From: Microcaldota archaeon
Lineage (GTDB): Archaea; Micrarchaeota; Micrarchaeia; Micrarchaeales; CABMGC01
Length of the DNA: 61,019 nt
Assembly (NCBI GenBank): GCA_021801225.1
Contig: JAJYYF010000007.1
Coordinates: 1 to 61,019 of the forward strand
Direction of reading: 5' to 3'
Shown here: positions 30,168-39,690 of the stretch, piece by piece
How the letters are laid out: each line of letters opens with the position of its first letter
Position numbering within the stretch: the stretch's first letter is position 1
Position numbers and translations under genes: made by a program
Notes under the pieces: generated by a model
Seen by the model: the letters and a program-made list of their open reading frames with translations, nothing else
Database searches by the model: none
What the model was told of the DNA's origin: nothing

Positions 30168-30788
30168 TTATAATGCTAAGACAGGTAGAAAAATTATTAT
30201 AAATTCAATCCATAATACATGTGCAAACATTGAACTTATTATCCCATATTTTTCAGCTAAAATACTTGTAATAAAACCAACAAACAAAGCAGCAAGAACT
30301 AATATAGGATTTAATGTTGAGAGGTGTATAAGACCATAAAATAATGCAGCCCCTAACCAGGGTAAATTTTTAAATAATTTAGAATGCTTTCTTATTAGTG
30401 CTTGTACTCCTCCTCTCCAGTATATTTCTTCACATATACCGATTATAGCAAGTAGAATGAAAAGTAAAATTGTTTGAGCTTGTAGGTATATTAATGAATA
30501 AACTTCTTTAACATAAAGTACAGTTCCTGTCAGTAATGTTAGATAATAGCCACCTAGAAAAATTAGATATAGAACTAGGGCTCCCAATAAACCAAACAGT
30601 ATCCCCTTTATTAATTTACCTTGTGATATTCTTAGTAATTTTTTATATTTTAATAATGTTATTGAAGCGAGTAGGACTGTTGAGAACGTCATTGCATATA
30701 CAAAGTAATTGCTAAAAACAATAAATGTCAAAGGCCATAGTATTAATGGTAATCCCAAATAGATATAATCAAACCTTTTTAATTTCAT
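30168..30788 (-). CDS. CPBP-family intramembrane metalloprotease
   Basis: GICEEIYWRGGVQALI, ALFYGLIHLS, FAHVLW. Confidence 0.88.
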   Translation of the reverse strand: MKLKRFDYIYLGLPLILWPLTFIVFSNYFVYAMTFSTVLLASITLLKYKKLLRISQGKLIKGILFGLLGALVLYLIFLGGYYLTLLTGTVLYVKEVYSLIYLQAQTILLFILLAIIGICEEIYWRGGVQALIRKHSKLFKNLPWLGAALFYGLIHLSTLNPILVLAALFVGFITSILAEKYGIISSMFAHVLWIEFIIIFLPVLAL

Positions 30789-30789
30789 T

Positions 30790-31827
30790 TTAGAACCTAT
30801 TTTTAAGTATTATTTTTCCAAAAATTTCATGCTTTTCAAATATGCTTTGAGCTTTAGATGCATCCTTTATGTTATATGATGAATTAATTATAGGGTGTAT
30901 GTTATTTTTTGAAACAAATTCTAAAGCTTCGTCGAACTCTTGTTTACTTGCGTTGTGAGTGCCAAATATTGATATGTTTTTAAGGTATAATTTCCTAACA
31001 TTTAATGAAGATTCAGCTCCGGTAAGCACACCGAATGAAACAATTCTAGCGTTGTATGCCGCTAAATCCACTGAATTGCCTAATGTAGAGCCAAATGACT
31101 CTAATATTATGTCAACGCCTTTGCCATTTGTAATATCTAAAATCTCTTTATTCAGTTCAGTAGCAGATTTATTACTAGATAGTACAGTTATCTTTCCTAA
31201 TTTTTTAAGTTTAGATTCTTTTTCTGGTGAACCAGATAAAGCTATAACATTCAATTTTAAAGCTAATGAAAATAATATTGCAAATATCCCTACATTTCCA
31301 GAAGCTCCTCTGATTAATATGCTTTCACCTTCTCTGGCCTTTGCTAATTTTTTAATATTCCTCCACGCTAATGGAACATGGAGTGGCATGGCTGATAGTT
31401 CCTCATCTGAAAAACCAGCAGGTACCTTTGATACAGAACTATGAGGAACTGATATCAACTCTGAATAACTTCCATTTACATGTAAACCTAGACATTGCCA
31501 CAATGGACATTGTGCCTCATATCCTGATTTACATTGATAACATTTTCCACAACCATATACAGTATTGACAATTACCTTATCTCCTATTGAAAAGTCTTTA
31601 ACATTTTTACCGACTGCTTCTATTTTACCAATTACATCAGAACCAGGAACATGTGGTAAATTAAAATTAAATCCTGGTATGCCGTTTCTTGTCATTATAT
31701 CTAATGTGTTTATTGAGGTCATTTCTATTTTAATTAAAACGTCGAGATCTGAAACCTTTGGGTCATCTATTGTAAACTCTTTTATTACTTCGTAATTTCC
31801 ATGTTGAGAAAAACCCATCACTTTCAT
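30790..31827 (-). CDS. Zinc-containing alcohol dehydrogenase/quinone oxidoreductase-like protein
   Basis: VPGSDVIGKIEAVG, CGKCYQCKSGYEAQC, GASGNVGIFA. Confidence 0.9.
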   Translation of the reverse strand: MKVMGFSQHGNYEVIKEFTIDDPKVSDLDVLIKIEMTSINTLDIMTRNGIPGFNFNLPHVPGSDVIGKIEAVGKNVKDFSIGDKVIVNTVYGCGKCYQCKSGYEAQCPLWQCLGLHVNGSYSELISVPHSSVSKVPAGFSDEELSAMPLHVPLAWRNIKKLAKAREGESILIRGASGNVGIFAILFSLALKLNVIALSGSPEKESKLKKLGKITVLSSNKSATELNKEILDITNGKGVDIILESFGSTLGNSVDLAAYNARIVSFGVLTGAESSLNVRKLYLKNISIFGTHNASKQEFDEALEFVSKNNIHPIINSSYNIKDASKAQSIFEKHEIFGKIILKNRF

Positions 31828-31836
31828 AAAAACACA

Positions 31837-32409
31837 TTATTGTATTAAATATTTTTGATACTTTTTATTTTTAAATTCTTCCAGTAAATCATATTCTTTC
31901 ATTATAACTTTTTTGCCTTTTATTATTTTAAGTGAGTCGCCCAACACTAGATTTCTACTTCCTAGTAGTTCATATACTTCACGGTAATTTATCCTTGCGT
32001 TGTTTCCACAATAATCAAGAGCTTCTGAAAGAATATTTTCACCTAATTTAAATTCAGGATACTTCCTTTTTTTGAGCCTCTTTTCCAATTCATCTAAATG
32101 TGATCTCAAAACGATAACTTTTGCATTTGGCAATTTAATATCTGAAAGTATATGGCCTTCTATTATTATATAATTTTTATTTTCCTTTTTTGCAATTTTA
32201 ATTTCTTTAAGTAGTTCATTTTTTAATTTTCTCAGATTTAAGATATATACGCCATCGTAGTCTTTTTTTGAGTATAACTTCCTTTTTTTTGATAACTCGT
32301 TTGCACTTATTAAAGATGCATTTTTAAGCAATTTAGAAAGTTTTTTAGACAGAGTAGTTTTTCCAGTTCCTGGAACACCTGTAATTACAATAACTTTTGT
32401 TATTTCCAT
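31837..32409 (-). CDS. Fap7-like adenylate kinase / P-loop NTPase
   Basis: ITGVPGTGKTTLSKKL, EGHILSD, LRSHLDELEKRLKKR. Confidence 0.85.
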   Translation of the reverse strand: MEITKVIVITGVPGTGKTTLSKKLSKLLKNASLISANELSKKRKLYSKKDYDGVYILNLRKLKNELLKEIKIAKKENKNYIIIEGHILSDIKLPNAKVIVLRSHLDELEKRLKKRKYPEFKLGENILSEALDYCGNNARINYREVYELLGSRNLVLGDSLKIIKGKKVIMKEYDLLEEFKNKKYQKYLIQ

Positions 32410-33075
32410 TTAATTAACTTTAGTTTCTTTTGAACTTTTATAAAGATTAATCTCATCTGAAAATGATGATAAATAATCATTTAATGTTGACTGTGAATTT
32501 TCTACATCTATTATTATGTTTTCAGGAGGTTTTATCGTTATTATATGTATTTTATCAGCTGAAAATATCCATGAACCTAGAGTATGGTCTTTATATTTTG
32601 TGGATATTTCTGCAACATAATTTGATGAAGATATTAACTTTGCAATAAGCGTTTCCAAAGATGTGTTATAAGAATCTATAATTATATTTTCTGAGTTACT
32701 TTCCTTTATGTCTATAGTATAAGGAGTTATTAGAGGGATTTTTAATAACTCAGTTTTTTCATTTATTATAGAGGTGATTTTTGAGTATATTACAGATATG
32801 CTTTCTAATTCTAAGTTCAATTTGTCAATTTCAGAAGCGAAGGTGTTTTTTACTTCTGAAAAATAGGCATCTACTGCAGACTGCATTTTTTTAAGAGTTG
32901 TAGTTGCATCTGATTTTTGAGCATACTTTGAAGGGTTGCTTAGTACATCTCTAAGTTTTATTTCAGAATTTTTCAGTATACTGTCATCTATGCCTGTTAT
33001 AAAGCTATCAGTTAACTCATCCCAATTATTATTACTATTATTATTTTCAGATTTTGTATCAGATTTTGTCGCCAT
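32410..33075 (-). CDS. Hypothetical protein, N-rich N-terminus, coiled-coil-like
   Basis: 221 aa ORF; start context GGTGTTTAAAT-ATG. Confidence 0.6.
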   Translation of the reverse strand: MATKSDTKSENNNSNNNWDELTDSFITGIDDSILKNSEIKLRDVLSNPSKYAQKSDATTTLKKMQSAVDAYFSEVKNTFASEIDKLNLELESISVIYSKITSIINEKTELLKIPLITPYTIDIKESNSENIIIDSYNTSLETLIAKLISSSNYVAEISTKYKDHTLGSWIFSADKIHIITIKPPENIIIDVENSQSTLNDYLSSFSDEINLYKSSKETKVN

Positions 33076-33170
33076 ATTTAAACACCACTATTTATAAAAT
33101 TGAACAGTTATATATAAAATATCTTCCATAATATGTTTTTTGAAGATTATTAAGTATAATAGATGAAAAG

Positions 33171-34091
33171 ATGCAGATAAACCATTTAGAACTTGAATTT
33201 GCATACAAATATCCTTTTTCATTAGAATCAAGAAGAGTAATCTCTGAAAGCGGAAAGGATTTAGATTATAAACTTTTTAATTACGGATTATTAAGATTGC
33301 AAAACTCAATTGATAAAAAAAGTTTAGCTATAGATGACTCATTATTAGATAGTACAATGCTAATACATATTTTAAGTTATGTTTATGCAAGAATGATAGT
33401 TAGTGCAAATGGAAATCAATCTATAATTAAGTTGTTTTGTTATTACGAGGCAAAAAGATCTATATATGCTCTTTTGGAGGACAAACAACAGAATATAGAA
33501 AAAATAACTGGAGAGCTCGGTATAAAAATACAAAAAAATAATAATTTTTTCTTAATTACTTTTGAAGATTATTTAAAAAATATGCCAAAAACAGAAGAGT
33601 TCAGATTAATTAAACAAAACTTAAAGAATGGAAACATTACAGTGAATAAGGATCAACTATCTAAATTTTTACTTAAAAGGATAGAGCTAGAGATAAAGAA
33701 AAATCTTCCAATACCCAAAAAAGATCTTCCTAAGGAAGCATTTGAGTACTCTAAAAAATTAATAATACCTGTTGAAAAGATTGGTATAAATTTAAAAAAT
33801 GATGTAAAATATGAATGGATAAATAAACTACTATCAAAACCAATAGCTGATGTGAGACACAGAACAGTAAATTTAATACTTGCCCCTTATTTGAGTAATG
33901 TTTTAGGTTTATCTGAAGAAGAAGCATTTAAAGTTATAAATACTTACATAAATAAATGTAAAGAAATTAATCCAGATACGAATGTCAATGAGTCATATAT
34001 AAGATATCAAGTAAAATACTCAAAAACTAAGGGTATGAAACCATTATCTTATAAAAAAGCTAAGGAGCTATTAGGTGATGAGATAATTTAA
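33171..34091 (+). CDS. DNA primase large-subunit-like protein (PriL/PriX-like) without Fe-S cysteines
   Basis: N-terminal FAYKYPFSLESRRVI PriL-like; C-terminal DVRHRTVNLILAPYLSNVLGLSEEEAFKVI..YIRYQVKYSKTKGMKPLSYKKAKELL PriX-like; only two Cys in the protein. Confidence 0.75.
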   Translation: MQINHLELEFAYKYPFSLESRRVISESGKDLDYKLFNYGLLRLQNSIDKKSLAIDDSLLDSTMLIHILSYVYARMIVSANGNQSIIKLFCYYEAKRSIYALLEDKQQNIEKITGELGIKIQKNNNFFLITFEDYLKNMPKTEEFRLIKQNLKNGNITVNKDQLSKFLLKRIELEIKKNLPIPKKDLPKEAFEYSKKLIIPVEKIGINLKNDVKYEWINKLLSKPIADVRHRTVNLILAPYLSNVLGLSEEEAFKVINTYINKCKEINPDTNVNESYIRYQVKYSKTKGMKPLSYKKAKELLGDEII

Positions 34092-34103
34092 TGTGTGATT
34101 AAT

Positions 34104-34235
34104 ATGGTAGCGAAATTATGTCATATTTGTAATAAATTGGCTGATGATATTTGTAAGTTATGTGGAAGGCCCGCATGCAAAAAACACATGAATAAGCATA
34201 ATGTTTGTGAGTCGTGTGCTACAGGATTAAAGTAA
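34104..34235 (+). CDS. Small zinc-binding protein
   Basis: Manual translation MVAKLCHICNKLADDICKLCGRPACKKHMNKHNVCESCATGLK (43 aa). Confidence 0.75.
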   Translation: MVAKLCHICNKLADDICKLCGRPACKKHMNKHNVCESCATGLK

Positions 34236-34317
34236 TATTCAAATTAAATTATTTTTTAAAAATACTAGACTTTTTAGTATATATACTCAAATAATTTGTT
34301 ATTTTATAATTTTTGAG

Positions 34318-34884
34318 TTATTTGTTTTCTGATTGAGTTTCTGAGTTAACTTGATTTGAATTATTAGTAATAGTTTCTGAAGTTATTTCTTCTGATGAAT
34401 CTTGTTCATTATCTTGTATAATTTGATTATTTTCTGTGTTTTCGAGATTATTTTTAGTAGTGGATTCTGAGTTTACTTCATTCGATTTTTCTTGTGTTTC
34501 TTTATAATTCTCAATAATAGTAGTATTAGTATTCTTCGTTTGTTCTTCTGTATTTTCAGTATGAATTTCAGAGGTTTTAGCCGTTTCAACGTCTTCTATC
34601 TTGTAATCTTCAGCTGATTTACCTTCAGGAAATGCTATTGCATTTTGAGCAGCTACCGGCAACTTTAATTCTTCAGCGACACGTTTAAGTTCTGAAATAT
34701 CAATAACTCTGTCAGTAAACAACTCAACATACTCAATATTTCCGGACTTTATTTTTTTAACTGAAAATGTTATTTGTTGATACATCCCACTTCTAATTAC
34801 CCTTACTTTAACTGTACCTCTTTTGAGTATAGCTTTAGAAATCTCAGGTATTTCCACATGATTACCAAAAGTATTTTTGAACAA
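34318..34884 (-). CDS. Hypothetical protein with acidic, disordered N/T/E-rich C-terminal half
   Basis: Globular ~100 aa N-terminus, then TENTEEQTKNTNTT...NSETQSENK. Confidence 0.65.
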   Translation of the reverse strand: MFKNTFGNHVEIPEISKAILKRGTVKVRVIRSGMYQQITFSVKKIKSGNIEYVELFTDRVIDISELKRVAEELKLPVAAQNAIAFPEGKSAEDYKIEDVETAKTSEIHTENTEEQTKNTNTTIIENYKETQEKSNEVNSESTTKNNLENTENNQIIQDNEQDSSEEITSETITNNSNQVNSETQSENK

Positions 34885-35157
34885 AAATATTTATGACTAA
34901 TGCTAAAAAAGTCTTATATTAAGTAAGAGCCTCAAATCTCCTAATTGAGTAGTTTACAATAATCTTTTGAGAAGTAATCGTGAAACATTTAATTTGCTTA
35001 TTATTAAAGTAAACAACTCCATCAATATTGTACAACAAAAATATGCTCATGTTAAATGAAATGGATGAATTTTACAACAATGTGAATAAAATTGTATTTA
35101 CAATTGAGTTAACAATCTTGAAGATAACAATAATAAACTATTCTACTACTTATAATC

Positions 35158-35526
35158 ATGCCTTCAAACTACATAGCAATAGGAATTTTTATTGTTTTAT
35201 CACTGATAATACCTTCTTCTTTGGTATTAAGTTCAATATTTTTAGGACACAGAAGAGAAGGGAATAAGGTATCAGAAAAGAACTTTGAAAGTGCGGAGGT
35301 CAGTGTAGGTTCTAATACAACCATTATGAAAGAGTACTTCCATTACTTTACAGGATTTTTAGCCTTTGAGATTCTTACTGGGTTGGTATTAGCATGGGCA
35401 TACGTTATAAGAACAACTAGCTATTTAGGAAGTATTTATTTTATTTTATTAGTGATTTTAGCAATGGTTTTTGAGGTTTTTATTATGCTCTTTTCACTTA
35501 AAAGATTTTCAGGTTTGGATGAGTAG
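35158..35526 (+). CDS. nuoA: NADH-quinone oxidoreductase subunit A-like
   Basis: Three TM segments, YFHYFTGFLAFEI, first gene of nuo cluster. Confidence 0.8.
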   Translation: MPSNYIAIGIFIVLSLIIPSSLVLSSIFLGHRREGNKVSEKNFESAEVSVGSNTTIMKEYFHYFTGFLAFEILTGLVLAWAYVIRTTSYLGSIYFILLVILAMVFEVFIMLFSLKRFSGLDE

Positions 35527-36084
35527 ATGGATGAACAAGAAAAAGTTTTAAATGCTAGACAAGAAATGGATCAGCTAGTTGTAGATTCCCTAAAAGGTAG
35601 AAAGATAAAGCCAAATGTTGTTTTTGCAAAGTTATCTGATTTAAGTAAAGTAATGTCAAAGGGAGTAGTGCATTGGTCAAGAGTAAACTCAGTTTGGCCT
35701 TTACAGTTCGGATTAGCATGTTGTGCCATGGAGCTTATGGACTTTGGTTCTGCAAGAATTGATGCTGAAAGAAAAGGATTTCTGTTATTTAGAGCGACTC
35801 CTAGACAAGCTGATGTTATGCTGGTAGCTGGATGGGTAACTAAATCAATGATACCAGAAGTAAAAAGATTGTATGAACAAATGTCAAAACCAAGATATGT
35901 AATAGCTTTTGGTGAGTGTGCAACATGCGGTGGACCTTGGTGGGAAAGTTACAATATAGTAAAGGGTATAGATCAGGTTTTGCCTGTTGATGTTTACGTA
36001 GTTGGTTGTCCTCCGAGACCTGAGAATTTATTTTCAGCTGTTATGAAATTACAGAAAAAAATAGGTGGAGATGTTGAGTATTGA
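35527..36084 (+). CDS. nuoB: Complex I subunit B
   Basis: LACCAMELMDFG, GECATCGGPWWESYN, VVGCPPRPENL. Confidence 0.97.
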   Translation: MDEQEKVLNARQEMDQLVVDSLKGRKIKPNVVFAKLSDLSKVMSKGVVHWSRVNSVWPLQFGLACCAMELMDFGSARIDAERKGFLLFRATPRQADVMLVAGWVTKSMIPEVKRLYEQMSKPRYVIAFGECATCGGPWWESYNIVKGIDQVLPVDVYVVGCPPRPENLFSAVMKLQKKIGGDVEY

Positions 36085-36439
36085 AAGAAAAGACCTACTT
36101 AAAAATATTGAACAATCATATGCAGAAGGTTATACTTATTTAGTTAAAATAACTGCAGTAGATTATGTAAAAACAATCAACCTAATTTATATTTTAAGAT
36201 CATTAGATAAAAATCAGGATAAAATATTGGAAGTTATATTAGACCCAGCTGATTTATCAGTAGAAACTATTACCCACATTTATCAGGGTGCAGATTGGTA
36301 CGAACGGGAGATGCAAGAGATGTTTGGCATTAAGATAAAGGGAAGAAGAGCAAAAAGATTGCTATTAGAAAAATGGGATGGTAAAGGATACCCACTTAGA
36401 AAAAACTTCGAGTGGGGAAAGAGTTATGAAAAGGAGTAG
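36065..36439 (+). CDS. nuoC: Complex I subunit C (short)
   Basis: ADWYEREMQEMFGIKIKGRRAKRLLLEKWDGKGYPLRKNF. Confidence 0.93.
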   Translation: MEMLSIERKDLLKNIEQSYAEGYTYLVKITAVDYVKTINLIYILRSLDKNQDKILEVILDPADLSVETITHIYQGADWYEREMQEMFGIKIKGRRAKRLLLEKWDGKGYPLRKNFEWGKSYEKE

Positions 36440-36441
36440 AT

Positions 36442-37542
36442 ATGGCAATAACAAGAATAAATATAGGCCCAGTACATCCAAGTACACATGGAGTTGCTAG
36501 ATTAGTTGTAGATTTAGATGGCGACACCATAGTAAATGTAGAACCGCATATCGGCTATTTACACAGAGGTGTTGAAAAACTAGTTGAGAATAGAATGTAT
36601 ATGCAATCACCGCCATATATGGAAAAGATAGATTATGTAGCTCCTATGGCGGTTGATGAGTTATATGTAGCAACAGTTGAAAAGGCTCTGAATGTTGAGG
36701 TAAGTGAAAAAGCAGCTTATGCAAGAATAATTTTATTAGAGCTTCAAAGGATAGCTAGTCACTTATTTTTCATAGGAAGTGTTACTAATGATTTAGGGCA
36801 ATCATTTACAGGATTCATGTGGGGCTTCATGGATAGAGACAAAATACTCAAACTTTTAGAGAATGCAACAGGACAAAGAATGTTTTATGTAAATATGAGA
36901 TTAGGGGGCATAAATAGAGAGTTTCCTCAAGATTTTGAGTATCAAACAAAGGAATTTTTAGATTACCTTGAAAAAAGATTGAAGGATTATGAGAACTTCA
37001 TAGAAAAAAATCCAATATTTATTCAAAGGATGAAAGGTATTGGAGTTTTAAATATAGATGATGCAATAAATTTAGGAGTTACGGGACATGTATTAAGAGC
37101 ATCAGGTGTAAAGTATGATGTTAGAAAGAATAATACTTATTATAAATATTCAGAACTTAATTTCCATACAAAAATATTAAGTGATGGCGATAATTTATCA
37201 AGGTTTAGAATAAGAATGATGGAAATTAGAGAAAGCATACGTTTGATAAGGGATTCTTTTTATAAAATACAAAAAGCTGATGGAAGTATGATTGGTATGC
37301 CAGTTAAGCTCTTTTCTCCTAAACCTACAAATAAAATTTCAATAGTTAATAGAGAACTGCCGAGAGGAGAAGGACTTATGTATATGGTTGCAGATGATAA
37401 AAAACCTTACAGACTTTCTATCAGGGCGCCTACATTCATAAATTTAGCTGCTTTAAATAAAATTGCCAAAGGACATAAACTTGCAGATTTATTTTCTATA
37501 TTTGGCACATTAGATATGGTGATGGCTGATGTCGATAGGTAG
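36442..37542 (+). CDS. nuoD: Complex I subunit D
   Basis: GPVHPSTHGVARLVVDLDGD, HIGYLHRGVEKL, RAPTFINLAAL. Confidence 0.97.
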   Translation: MAITRINIGPVHPSTHGVARLVVDLDGDTIVNVEPHIGYLHRGVEKLVENRMYMQSPPYMEKIDYVAPMAVDELYVATVEKALNVEVSEKAAYARIILLELQRIASHLFFIGSVTNDLGQSFTGFMWGFMDRDKILKLLENATGQRMFYVNMRLGGINREFPQDFEYQTKEFLDYLEKRLKDYENFIEKNPIFIQRMKGIGVLNIDDAINLGVTGHVLRASGVKYDVRKNNTYYKYSELNFHTKILSDGDNLSRFRIRMMEIRESIRLIRDSFYKIQKADGSMIGMPVKLFSPKPTNKISIVNRELPRGEGLMYMVADDKKPYRLSIRAPTFINLAALNKIAKGHKLADLFSIFGTLDMVMADVDR

Positions 37543-38533
37543 TTTACTGAATTATTTTTATACAGGATTAAACTCTTCAAATCTTTTAATTAGTATAATC
37601 TTCATAATAATATACGCAATTTTAATCTCAATAATGATGAGTATTTTTGCATACATGTTCGGTTGGATTGAAAGAAAGATAATCGCTAAGGCACAGAGAA
37701 GACATGGTCCGAATCGTGTTGGAAAGTGGGGACTTCTTCAAAATCTTGCTGATTTAATAAAGTTAATAACAAAGGAAAAAATAATACCTGAAAATGCAGA
37801 TCCTTTACTTCTAAACTTAGCTCCTATACTTTTAGTCGGAATTGTAACATTTATAATTTTACTAGTACCATTTTCTTCTTACTTACAGGCAACAAACTTA
37901 GGATTAGGATTATTAATTATTTTTGTAATTTTAGGGTTTACCCCTATTTTATTATTTATAGCTGGGTACGCAAGCGGAGGAAAGTTTGCTGAGTTGGGAG
38001 CACAAAGATCTGTACTGATGCTCATAAGTTATGAGATACCTATGATAATAGTAGTTGCAACAGTAGGGATAGCCGCAGGATCGTATAACTTAAGTAGTAT
38101 AATGAATATGCAAAGTAGTTTATTCAATGTATTTTTAATGCCGATAGGTTTCTTCATATTTTTTGTAGTTATGCTTGCTGAACTTGAAAGACCTCCTTTC
38201 GATTTAAGGGAAGCTGATTCAGAACTTATTGCCGGTTGGTTAACAGATATAAGTGCACCTTATTACGCAGTGGCACTTATGCTAGATTATACAAGAATGT
38301 TCATGGGTTCACTTTTAATAGCAATATTATTTTTTGGAGGATGGACAGGCCCGTGGTTGCCAGGAATATTTTGGTTAATCATAAAGGCTGTCATAATTTC
38401 ATTATTTATAATATTGATAAGATTAGCTGCGGTAAGGATGCGTATAGATAAGATATTGAAAACAGGCTGGATGTATCTACTCCCTTTATCAATAGTAAAC
38501 CTTTTATTAACATTAATAATAGTATTAAAATAG
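37529..38533 (+). CDS. nuoH: Complex I subunit H
   Basis: GWIERKIIAKAQRRHGPNRVGKWGLLQNLADLIKL; ERPPFDLREADSELIAGW. Confidence 0.97.
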   Translation: MSIGSLLNYFYTGLNSSNLLISIIFIIIYAILISIMMSIFAYMFGWIERKIIAKAQRRHGPNRVGKWGLLQNLADLIKLITKEKIIPENADPLLLNLAPILLVGIVTFIILLVPFSSYLQATNLGLGLLIIFVILGFTPILLFIAGYASGGKFAELGAQRSVLMLISYEIPMIIVVATVGIAAGSYNLSSIMNMQSSLFNVFLMPIGFFIFFVVMLAELERPPFDLREADSELIAGWLTDISAPYYAVALMLDYTRMFMGSLLIAILFFGGWTGPWLPGIFWLIIKAVIISLFIILIRLAAVRMRIDKILKTGWMYLLPLSIVNLLLTLIIVLK

Positions 38534-38541
38534 TAGATTAA

Positions 38542-38904
38542 ATGATAAATCCAATTATAGAAGTTGTAAAGGCTCTTGGAAAGGAAAGGTTTACAGTCCA
38601 GTATCCAGAAGAAAGAGAGTCATTACCAGATAGTTACAGATCAATGTTTAAACTAGATGTACAAACATGTATTAGTTGCTCTGCTTGTTCAATAATATGC
38701 CCCAATAATACAATAACAATGGTGAACATACTTACTGACAAAGGGCAAAAGATAATGCCGCAGATAGGAATTGAAAGATGTTTATTCTGTGCTTTGTGTG
38801 CAGAGGTATGCCCACCAAAATGTCTTACTCTTACAAAAAATTATGAGGTTCTAGAAGCTTATGATAAACGTGATTTTATAAAAAGGCCTGAGGAACTAGA
38901 GTGA
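38542..38904 (+). CDS. nuoI: Complex I subunit I
   Basis: CISCSACSIICP and CLFCALCAEVCPPKC. Confidence 0.94.
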   Translation: MINPIIEVVKALGKERFTVQYPEERESLPDSYRSMFKLDVQTCISCSACSIICPNNTITMVNILTDKGQKIMPQIGIERCLFCALCAEVCPPKCLTLTKNYEVLEAYDKRDFIKRPEELE

Positions 38905-38908
38905 AAAA

Positions 38909-39385
38909 ATGATTGAGATTATAAGTTTTGCAATAGTAAGTTTCATTATGTTATTATCGAGTATAATGATATTTTATCAGAGAAGTATAATGAGAGCAGT
39001 CATATTACTTACAATTTCTTTTGGTTCTAGTTCTGCAATATTTTTTATATTAAATCAGAACTTTGTAGCTCTTTTACAACTTTTTATATTTGTAGGAGGT
39101 ATGTCTACTTATTTGATAATTTCGGTTTTTTCAGAGTATAAAAAAATTAATCAAGTTGATTTCGTAAAGATCTGCATTGTAGCTGCAGTTATATTCAGTG
39201 CGGTGTTTTTGTCACTTATCGGAATAACAAATAACAACACATTACAAAGCACAAATATGAGTACGTTTTTTGCTTATGCATTTGAAAGTTACTTCCCCTT
39301 GATTTATCTAGCAATAGTTATGTTATTTCTAACTTCAATTGGAAGTATATTGATAATAAGGAAGTATGTTAAATTGATGATATGA
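38909..39385 (+). CDS. nuoJ: Complex I subunit J
   Basis: Position, TM pattern, LNQNFVALLQLFIFVGGMSTYLI. Confidence 0.88.
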   Translation: MIEIISFAIVSFIMLLSSIMIFYQRSIMRAVILLTISFGSSSAIFFILNQNFVALLQLFIFVGGMSTYLIISVFSEYKKINQVDFVKICIVAAVIFSAVFLSLIGITNNNTLQSTNMSTFFAYAFESYFPLIYLAIVMLFLTSIGSILIIRKYVKLMI

Positions 39386-39690
39386 TACCATTATTTTATA
39401 TTTTAAGTATTTGCGTAGCTCTCGTAAGTATTGGGATAGCAGGAGTTGCAATTGAAAAAAATTTCATTACACTTATGTTAGCAATTGAGTTAATATTTTT
39501 AGCAAGTACTATAGCTTTTGTTGGGTTTTTTAGCTACTCGTTGGCACCTAACGCATCAGGTTTTGTAGGATTGATTACAGTTTGGGCTGTAGCTGCAGTA
39601 GAAATAATTTCTTTGATAGCGATATATATTTACATGAAAGCTAATGGCTTTGATTTCGATATAGCGCTCCTTTCAAAGTTAAAGTGGTAA
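39382..39690 (+). CDS. nuoK: Complex I subunit K
   Basis: 102 aa, three TM, NFITLMLAIELIFLAS, TVWAVAAVEIISLIAI. Confidence 0.92.
   Translation: MIPLFYILSICVALVSIGIAGVAIEKNFITLMLAIELIFLASTIAFVGFFSYSLAPNASGFVGLITVWAVAAVEIISLIAIYIYMKANGFDFDIALLSKLKW

Noticed and set aside
34885-35157. Possible ncRNA upstream of nuoA
   Set aside because: Only weak AT-rich hairpins (e.g. CTCAA...TTGAG) and no GC enrichment or box motifs; insufficient support.
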